64,000 nt of DNA from NCBI GenBank assembly GCA_010015745.1, contig ML978165.1, positions 413,784 through 477,783 on the forward strand. Direction: 5' to 3'. This DNA comes from Setomelanomma holmii. Its lineage: Eukaryota; Ascomycota; Dothideomycetes; Pleosporales; Phaeosphaeriaceae. The notes beneath the pieces are model-generated. The model ran no database searches. It was not told the origin of the DNA and was given only the letters and a program-made list of their open reading frames with translations. The position numbers and the translations under genes were made by a program. Below are positions 57,401 through 64,000 of the stretch, in pieces (position 1 is the first letter of the stretch; each line of letters opens with the position of its first letter).

Positions 57401-58778
57401 GCTTTCGACTTGTCAGGCAGCAACCGATCTGCTCAGGTTTTCAAGGCATGCCAAAATGTCTCACAATTCATCGCTTTGGATTCGGAGTAGTGCTCACCGT
57501 CTGGTCATAGCAGGTAGCCGACTTAGCCTGTGTAAGGAAGGCTTGAGGCGCTGCAGAAGTGTATCCACAAAATAAGGTATACAAAGTCTACACAAAGGAC
57601 CGATGACTGACGCAGTTGGTATTGATAGACGTTACCTCTTCGTTTACTGCGTCATTCTGCGTCCAATGGGAAAGGTGAAGGTCTAAGTCGCCGCTACCTC
57701 GCCGTGTATGCAGCATCAATGGCTCCGAATGGTTACACGGCATCTCGATGTACATACTGAGGTACCAGTATCACGCCCGGACTTCCAGGTCTCGGTCATT
57801 CGTGGCCTTAGGCAAGTAACGACACTCACAATCCACTGCTAGAGCGAAGACGATTTGAATCGAAAGGTTCGATTCACCGCCTGCACCGACATCATATCTT
57901 AGCCCCAACCATACTCTCAGTAGCTTCACGAGGCAGTGTCGTCGGATCTTCTCTCAGGGGCATGATCCCTTTCGTCACAAGTGGTCTTTCTTTTACTAAT
58001 AGCACCTGCACAAACTGCTGGAAGCATGATTACAGCATACCTGACGTTGTGCAACCTACACTGAGAGCCTTCTCGCCAGCCTACACTATTGGGACCAGGT
58101 TTCGAAGGTAAGGAACCTTAGATTACTCTTGGCACGTGTTACTGGACGCGACTTGCATCGGTCTGCAGTGCTGTCAGAAACCAAGGCGGGCACCGCAGAG
58201 TAGAGACACTTGGTATGGACACCAACTCCTGCGGACTGGTGTATTAGAGCAGCAAGCTTGGTACACCAACACGTCATCGCAACATGTACTTCGCATCAGC
58301 TCGGTCTGGCCTACATGCTGTGCTACATGAGAGCCACGCATAGCCTCTAAAATCCATGCCCCTTATATTGGCTAATGCGAGGCAAGTCGACATAAGCAAG
58401 TAACGAGGTAGTGAACAAAAAAGGCAAAAACATACAACAGCAGGGATTCGCCAGTGGTCACCCACCTGACTACTAGTCCGCCGGTACGCTGCTTAAGTAA
58501 GGCTGAGCAAACGGGAAGCCCTACTTTCTCTTGCTCGTTCACCACAAAAACCCTTAATTTTCCTGTTTACAGTAACCTGCTGACAGGCTTTTGTCGGCCA
58601 CCGCGATTCAAGCCGCGCCGCTAGGCTCATCCACCCATGCATACGAGACAAAGAGCCGAGCTAGTAAAGCAGCGAGGCGGCGCCTAAGTGATTGGATGTA
58701 GTGCCACATGTGTAACCTGCCCGCAATAAGCGGGGAGACGCGTGAACCACTCGCTTCGGTAGGCCACTTGCTTACGTT
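54432..58778. other. Gene-poor stretch, about 4.3 kb
   Basis: No open frame here resembles a known family, and those present overlap heavily on both strands. The only recognisable object is the 5S rRNA relic at 58431..58521. The region could hold the promoter of the Cys-rich gene (leftmost few hundred bases) and otherwise looks like non-coding accessory DNA. Confidence 0.4.
58431..58521 (-). pseudogene. 5S rRNA relic (3' three-quarters)
   Basis: On the minus strand the 91 nt from GGGCTTCCCG to CTGTTGTATG match the 3' part of ascomycete 5S rRNA, including GCTCAGCC, TACTTAAG, GGTGGGTGACCAC and GCGAATCCCT, followed by a T-rich terminator (TTTTTGCCTTTTTT). The first 25-30 nt of a normal 5S gene are not recognisable upstream of 58521, so this is probably a truncated or dead copy. 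In many filamentous fungi 5S genes are dispersed singly, and such relics are common. Confidence 0.75.
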
Positions 58779-59000
58779 CTACGTTACTTTGATTTCTGTC
58801 CCTTGCCTCTTACAGTCCACCGAACCTTCACCGGCTAATCGCCCTCCGTAGACTGGCTCGCTTCGTCGATCCCCACGGTAATGCCTCCGCATGAGCGTAG
58901 ATCGTATAAAATTATGATCCCGAACAATTTTCATATAACGAGGGGAATCTCTAGATTCGAGTGATTCTATAACTGCAAGCACAGCCTCAATTGGCTCCAT
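58779..59000 (-). pseudogene. Pogo/Fot1-type transposase fragment (N-terminal HTH)
   Basis: From ATG at 59000 the frame reads MEPIEAVLAVIESLESRDSP, then a helix-turn-helix ending TLMRRHYRG. This is the characteristic N-terminal psq-type DNA-binding helix of fungal pogo/Fot1 transposases. The similarity fades after about 45 residues and no DDE domain follows, so it is an internal truncation or a mutated relic. The GCGTTACG inverted repeat 50-90 bp upstream is a likely terminal repeat of the same element. Confidence 0.65.
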
Positions 59001-59049
59001 ATTGGGTGAGTTATCAGTGTTGAAGTTGAGGTAGCAATTTGATGAGGCG

Positions 59050-59076
59050 CGCGTTACGCCGGGCACGCGTAACGCG
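59050..59076. repeat. Inverted repeat CGCGTTACG/CGTAACGCG, probable transposon end
   Basis: CGCGTTACG at 59050..59058 and its exact complement at 59068..59076 with a 9-bp spacer. It lies just upstream of the transposase-like ATG at 59000, and a similar GCGTAACGC motif sits at the far side of the second transposon relic (61993..62001) and at 61326..61334. Confidence 0.5.
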
Positions 59077-59260
59077 GTACGGGTAACGTTAGTGCTAGCT
59101 TGGCGGTGCTCTGTTTGCAGGCCTGACATCCCAAGCTCTCCACCATGTTTTTGCATCCCCCTTGTTCGTAACACAATCCATTTCAACGCATTGTCTGTGA
59201 CTTAGCAATAACTACAAAAAATCTCGATTCGGCATACAGAGCCTACAGCTCGAAGCGATT

Positions 59261-60139
59261 ATGGCTTGGGCGCCTGCTCAACTACCTTACCTCAAACTGC
59301 CCGACCTACTACCGGCCCCTCTACCTAGCGAATCTTGTTTCTTCGAATCAACAGCCGTGTTTCGGAACGATGTATCCTATCACAGAGTGGTTGCGGTCGA
59401 GCCTCACTTCATTGTCAAATATGGGCGGGGTGTTAAAGAGATCGAAGGCCAAGTACTTCTATTTCTCGAGCACCACCTAGGAGCTTGCCATAGCCTGCCA
59501 AAACTCTACGCAATGTATCGTATCGCAAGTACAGACCATGTCTGCCTAATCATGCAGCGCATGCCTGGCGTACCACTCGATCAATTGTGGCCTACCCTCA
59601 AGGACTCCGAAAAATCCGTCATATGTGCTAAATTGAACGGAACTATCACATCAATCCGAAGCATCCCAGCTCCTCCGTTCTACGGAAGCATCGACCAAGG
59701 CCGGTTCCACCATTATCTGTTCTATAGCCCCGACATTGACAGAGAAATATGTGGTCCATTCAACTCAGAAGACCACTTCAATGCGGCACTAGTAAAGCGG
59801 CTCCGGTCTGCTTGGGCACAAATGAAGAAGCATAGTTTCAAGGCAGACTTCTATAAGAAAAATCTGGGAAGGGTATTAGTTGGTCATAAGCCTGTTTTGT
59901 CGCATTCGGATCTACAAAGAAAGAACGTGCTAGTGCATTGGGATGCATTGCATGGCTTAACAGTCAGCCTGATAGATTGGGAGGAGGCTGGCTGGTTCCC
60001 AGCTTATTGGGAATACTTCACCGCTCTGCAAGGTGTACAATGGGATGACGACTGGTCCCAGCGCATCGAAGAAATAACAGAACCTTGGCTTAGCGAAACG
60101 GCAGTCATGAAAATGGTGCATCAAGATCTCATATTCTGA
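59261..60139 (+). CDS. APH/choline-kinase-like phosphotransferase family protein
   Basis: A single exon of 292 aa. A kinase-like APH fold is shown by EPHFIVKYGRGVKEIEGQVL (ATP-lysine region), VCLIMQRMPGVPLDQLW (hinge), the catalytic loop VLSHSDLQRKNVLVHW with Asp and Asn, and the metal-binding SLIDWEEAGWFPAYWEYFTA. All catalytic residues appear present. Fungal genomes hold many such paralogues whose substrates are unknown, so antibiotic resistance should not be assumed. It lies between two pogo-type transposon relics; its start is about 185 bp from the inverted repeat at 59050. Confidence 0.9.
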   Translation: MAWAPAQLPYLKLPDLLPAPLPSESCFFESTAVFRNDVSYHRVVAVEPHFIVKYGRGVKEIEGQVLLFLEHHLGACHSLPKLYAMYRIASTDHVCLIMQRMPGVPLDQLWPTLKDSEKSVICAKLNGTITSIRSIPAPPFYGSIDQGRFHHYLFYSPDIDREICGPFNSEDHFNAALVKRLRSAWAQMKKHSFKADFYKKNLGRVLVGHKPVLSHSDLQRKNVLVHWDALHGLTVSLIDWEEAGWFPAYWEYFTALQGVQWDDDWSQRIEEITEPWLSETAVMKMVHQDLIF

Positions 60140-60339
60140 CCCTTGATGTTCGCATTGACTGGCTCTCGGATATGTCTCAGCACAGAACTATCCAATAGAA
60201 TCGTTTGACAGGAATTCGAATCTAGAATAAACGAGTAATACAAGACATGATCCCTCTAAAGGTTCATGACAACCTGTCTCAACTTTCAACCATACTTCAC
60301 AAAGTCGCATTGTAGTTGGCCAATCATTTCTTAGGCGTA

Positions 60340-60906
60340 TTACTGCCAAACCCACTCCTGCCCGTTCCAGTAACGGTAACGCTTTCGATCGTCGTCCCAT
60401 ACCCAACCTGTACTCGCCGCCGCAGCGGCGGTCCCTACTTGGGTAGTATACGCTTGGCTACTACCTCCTCCTAACGGAGCTTGATCTAGATCGTTGTGCA
60501 GCAGCCGATACTGATACAACGCTGGGATGGCTCGTTGTTCGGTCCATTCGATACACTTGATGTACGGTGGTTTCTGCTCATTGGCTTGGTAGAATGATCC
60601 GTCCGGTCTGATTTGCTCAGTGGCCATGGTCTTAGGATTGAATGCCCTCTGACGATGAGGCGGTGGCAATGTCTGCAGTACTTGGTCCAAACGCGTTGGG
60701 TAGTCTTCTGAGCGGATGCGTCCGAGGTATGTCTTTGCATAGTAGGTCTGGGATAGTTCTGGGTTTCGTCCTGGTTTATTTTCATATCTCATACCCGAGA
60801 CTAAATCACCAGTGACGTGAAAGATTTGCCCTCCTCCGTCTGCTTGCGTCTCAACGAAGAGAACATTATGATATCTCGTCCCGTTACCCATCAAAGGGTC
60901 TTGCAT
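60340..60906 (-). CDS. Fungal hypothetical protein with Trp-rich C-terminus
   Basis: A single exon of 188 aa, starting MQDPLMGNGTRYHNVLFVET. The first 120 residues look globular (GGGQIFHVTGDLVSGMRYEN, YYAKTYLGRIRSEDYP, PDGSFYQANEQKPPYIKCIE). An Ala/Ser/Gly-rich linker leads to a compact ending, RKRYRYWNGQEWVWQ, reminiscent of the short W-x-D-G-x-W modules called DUF2510 in bacteria. I do not know a function. It is convergent with the APH-like gene, with about 200 bp between the stops. Confidence 0.75.
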   Translation of the reverse strand: MQDPLMGNGTRYHNVLFVETQADGGGQIFHVTGDLVSGMRYENKPGRNPELSQTYYAKTYLGRIRSEDYPTRLDQVLQTLPPPHRQRAFNPKTMATEQIRPDGSFYQANEQKPPYIKCIEWTEQRAIPALYQYRLLHNDLDQAPLGGGSSQAYTTQVGTAAAAASTGWVWDDDRKRYRYWNGQEWVWQ

Positions 60907-62115
60907 TCCAAGCGTTTATTGGACTTTGTAGACCTTGTATCCATAGCCAGGCATTGTCCATGTGAATGTTTTGCAAGATGGAATTGTACAGAAACGTAAA
61001 ATGGTGCGATATTGGTGGATGATTGAGGAAGAGGGATCTAATATCTGTGAATAGCTAATTAGAGTGATGCAATACGGAACTGTAGTAACATCTCCTTGTC
61101 TTATATAGCCACACAGCTTTCTGAGTGGTAGTATTGCGGCGCATCATCAGACAGCCACTTAATCAGGCGAACATGTGAAATTCTAAATGTCATGAAGAAA
61201 CGCGCGGTTAGAATTGCCCATCATGAGTGTTCACTGAAATTGCTTCTACTAGGAAGACCTTGAGTAATGCAGAAGAACTCACCGTACTGATTTGACCAAT
61301 GGACTAGTGAATCTCGGAATAGCCGGCGTAACGCTGTAGTAACTTGTGTGATGCGATGCAAATAGACTAGACTAACATAGGCTCCTTTTGATATAGCTTC
61401 CTCTGTCTTGCGGGCTTCCTTTTTGTACTCCCTATTTATAGCGCCTTGCCGGGGGGCTAAGCAAGTCTTCACCAACGTTTAAGGCCTTTCAAGATCAAAC
61501 TCCGCGCCAGCGCTTAGAAATTACAGGTACGGCAGAACGCGTACGGCAATGTGACAAGCAGTAGCAGCAACAAGAGCACCAACGAGCACCAACAGCTATG
61601 CCGCACCCTTGCAGAAACAAGTCTGGCGCTAGAGTGCTTAGCGAAAACGGCTTCCCCTCACGCAGTTCCAATCAAGTTTGCGCCACACTGCAAGCAGGGA
61701 TCATGCCTCAACCAAAGAAATTTGGCATACTGGGTGACTAACGCTATGCGCTAAGCTAAATCACATTTAGGATAGGTTGCCTGATGGAGCTTGTGACAGG
61801 AATACAACAGTGGTGATCTGAAACTGCGCTTTTACGGACAGCATGAGACTGAAGAAGAGCTTGGAGACCTTTGCAGATTTTTGCGCTTACGGCATCTGCT
61901 TCACGCGCAGACACCTTGCGCTTGCGACAACGCTTTCCTTTGCCTTTATCAGCGACAGCCTTACCGTGTCCGTGCGCGTGACGCCCGGATTCGCGTAACG
62001 CCCGCCGAACACCAACATCATCACCACAAAAATGAAGCTGTAACAACAGCAGCAATAGCTATTATCACGAGATTCCTTGGTGGATTGATATATCAAGTAT
62101 TGTGAACAGCTTTTA
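60907..62115. other. Transposon-rich intergenic DNA
   Basis: About 1.2 kb between the Trp-rich protein gene and the second transposase relic. It includes GCGTAACGC at 61326 and 61993, the latter within GTGACGCCCGGATTCGCGTAACG, a candidate 3' terminal repeat. A minus frame at 61475..61221 is open for 84 codons but unrecognised. Confidence 0.4.
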
Positions 62116-63489
62116 CTAATTACTTTGTGTATATCGGGTTGGTAGCTTGACAGCACGGCCGCTGCGCGCGACCTTGGGTAGAGCAGCAGGCGCAACTTCA
62201 GCAGGAGCTGCAGCAGCACCAGAACGCTTCTAGCGTTTGGCCTTTGGAGCCGAGATTTGTAAGGCCTTGCGCTTGCCTGCTTGAGGCTGTTGTAGAGCTT
62301 TCTTGGTGTTGCGCTCTTGTTTTTCACGCTGGCGCTCAGCTGCTTTTTCCGCTGTCTCTGCCTTGTGCTTCTCTGCCTTTGCTGCGCGCTCCACCTTACG
62401 CTGCTCTACCTGTTGGTGTTTGTAGGCCTTTGCAGTAGCTCTACGCTCTTTCTCCTCTGCTTTTTAGATAAGCAAAGCCTCCTCTTCATCTCTCCTCACA
62501 TTCTCATGTGCCCGCGCCTCCTTGAGCTTGCGCGGAGACTAGATGACAGCCCCACTATAGTACCCCTCCCTCTGCTGCAAATTAAGCACTTTGACCTTCT
62601 TGTTATGCTTCTTTTTAGTGCTAAGAGCTTCTCTTAAGCCCTTGTTCCTCTCCTTAAAAAGCTCCTTTTGAACAGCGACGTAGTAGATCATATCACTAAG
62701 GTTTTTAGCTTTAGATGAAGTCCTATCAACTGCAGCGCGTAGGAGACGCTCTATGTGACGCCAATCGCTTGTGGCAACTGGTGAGGCCTCATTGGGGGCG
62801 TCTTTTTTGAAGCGTTTCAGCACATTGTTTGGATCTATAGGTCATACACTAGTAGCCTCCCAAGAGCGCAGAACAGTCTCTTTCTTAAAGGCCTCCCCCT
62901 AGGCATCCTAGAAGAGTAGGAAGAAGTCGCCCTTCTTGATTAGTACCAACCCTTAGCTGCGTTGGGAGTAGGTAGTAAGGCGTTTGGAGTAGGCGCTTGC
63001 GAGCGGCTTGAAGTACACAACGTCCAGCAGTTAGACTGTGTGAGTGGAGTGAGGTGGCAGACTAACGAGCAGAATACGGTGGTCTAAGCAGTAGTCAATG
63101 AAGTCCCTAGTTACGTAGCTGCCGTAGCCGTCAAGGATGAGGAGACGCCAGTGTAACGACGCAGGTAAGACAATAAATCTGTAATGTGGTGCGATCTCAT
63201 TCAGAGGCATGTGGGAGTGCGTGGGAGATGGTAAACCTGAGATACCATTGCCACCTATAGGTCTTGTCTGAAAGAATACAGAAAAGCTGCCGACTAGTGA
63301 TCGCTGGGAGACAGCCTCTATATACATGAGAGGGCCAGGAACCCCGAGAGGGGCTCGGAACCCCGCAGTGCCTGGCGTGAAGTCGGTCCGATATAGCTCA
63401 GCTTCCGAAATGGAACAAGGTGTTGTTAAAGCAAGGGGCACGTACGGATTAACGAGACAGTACGGGGCATACACTGCTAGACTAAACAA
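62116..63489 (-). pseudogene. Decayed pogo/Fot1-type transposase (DDE and C-terminal parts)
   Basis: On the minus strand a DDE_1 domain segment is clear: LPASLHWRLLILDGYGSYVT, CLDHRILLVSLPPHSTHTV, then frames with DPNNVLKRFKKDA and SDWRHIERLLRAAVDRTSSK. A Lys/Ala/Glu-rich coiled tail typical of the family follows (ERNTKKALQQPQAGKRKALQ) and ends near 62116. The frame is broken by several TAG stops at places where Gln codons are expected, plus shifts, the pattern left by repeat-induced point mutation. No intact N-terminal DNA-binding part was found to the right. It is not active. Confidence 0.85.
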
Positions 63490-64000
63490 TTAATCGAGAT
63501 TATTAGAAAGTAGTAGTTACTCTACAACCATGGACTTTTGAGGGCCAGAATGATCGTCTAGCACCCAGCTCATATCATGGACAGGCTGCTCACCCTTGCG
63601 TCAACTAAGGTGTGTAGCAACTTTAGGTTACCCGGCCGTAAGAGTCAGAAGAACCTAAGAACTTTACAAACTATGGTCACCCGTAAGCGCATCATAGAGT
63701 AAAGGACAACTTAATAGTTAGAGAAGCGCAATTAAGGCATAATGTTGCACGCTAGCAGGGCTATCCCTACACTCTCTCATTGTACACGTATATATAGCTT
63801 CCCTCGTTCATAGCTACACAATCAACTCAGTCCTTCATTCCTCCTTCCACATCACACATCCAAGAGTTATAAGCCCGGATTTGCACACTGCAATCTTTCA
63901 ACTACTGAAGTTCACCTACAACTGCTATTTCTTTAGCATCTCTTTATCTCTTAATTAACACTGAACACTTCACGTCTCTTAAGGATACCGCGGACACACT
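63490..64000 (+). promoter_or_regulatory. Probable promoter and leader of a gene beyond the right edge
   Basis: A TATATATA-type element near 63788 (CGTATATATAGC) is followed by about 200 bp of CT/CA-rich sequence with few G (CCTTCATTCCTCCTTCCACA, then CATCCAAG and CACTTCACGTCTC). That is the usual composition of a fungal 5' leader. No start codon with a frame running off the edge could be settled. The left part (63490-63740) may belong to the decayed transposon. Confidence 0.35.

Noticed and set aside
57122..57490. 122-codon + frame
   Set aside because: No recognised domain, no leader and no splice support, in a gene-poor region.
1..64000. CRISPR arrays, bacterial operons, prophage or plasmid features
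   Set aside because: No regularly spaced repeats, no Shine-Dalgarno-led gene trains and no phage genes; every recognised gene is fungal and intron-bearing or typically fungal.

Overview
This is nuclear DNA of a filamentous ascomycete, most likely a dothideomycete. The genes have spliceosomal introns of about 45-60 bp with GTANGT donors and a CTRAC-type branch before the acceptor. Conserved products are fungal: Dbp2, Thi20, Sec11, Nhp6, Rad9, CENP-H, Atg11 and the QUTR/QUTA regulator pair. There is an intron-bearing tRNA, and the transposon relics carry the C-to-T stop codons expected from repeat-induced point mutation (RIP). Nothing bacterial or viral was seen. All gene models here were assembled by eye from open frames, splice sites and codon phase, with no transcript data.

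Layout. 0-13 kb: a DUF2235 protein, about 3 kb without an intact gene but with coding-like debris, a DUF3112-type membrane protein, a six-exon CorA-like membrane protein and two small membrane proteins. 13-22 kb: a large single-TM protein and the divergent quinate regulators QUTR (repressor) and QUTA (activator). 24-29 kb: a secreted two-domain fasciclin protein and the RNA helicase DBP2 with one unusually long intron. 29-36 kb: THI20 (eight exons), an F-box/leucine-rich protein divergent from RAD9, and a receptor-like single-TM protein that may be decaying. 38-43 kb: a PWWP-like/UIM-like/BTB-like chromatin protein divergent from SEC11, an intron-containing tRNA-Gly and the HMG-box gene NHP6. 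45-51 kb: a kinetochore CENP-H gene sharing a very short promoter with ATG11. 51-59 kb is gene-poor, with one Cys-rich protein and a 5S rRNA relic. 59-64 kb is an accessory island: an APH-family kinase-like gene and a Trp-rich small protein lie between two decayed pogo/Fot1-type transposon fragments, and the right edge looks like the promoter of a gene outside the window.

How the genes relate. QUTR and QUTA form one switch for quinate catabolism. RAD9 (DNA damage clamp), CENP-H, NHP6 and the PWWP/BTB protein are chromatin or chromosome genes, but nothing suggests one pathway. Several housekeeping pairs are divergent with 200-410 bp between start codons (F-box/RAD9, PWWP-BTB/SEC11, CENP-H/ATG11). 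The most unusual items are the PWWP-UIM-BTB architecture, the long DBP2 intron at a position reported to be conserved and autoregulatory, the GC-AG intron of ATG11, and the transposon-flanked island at the right end.
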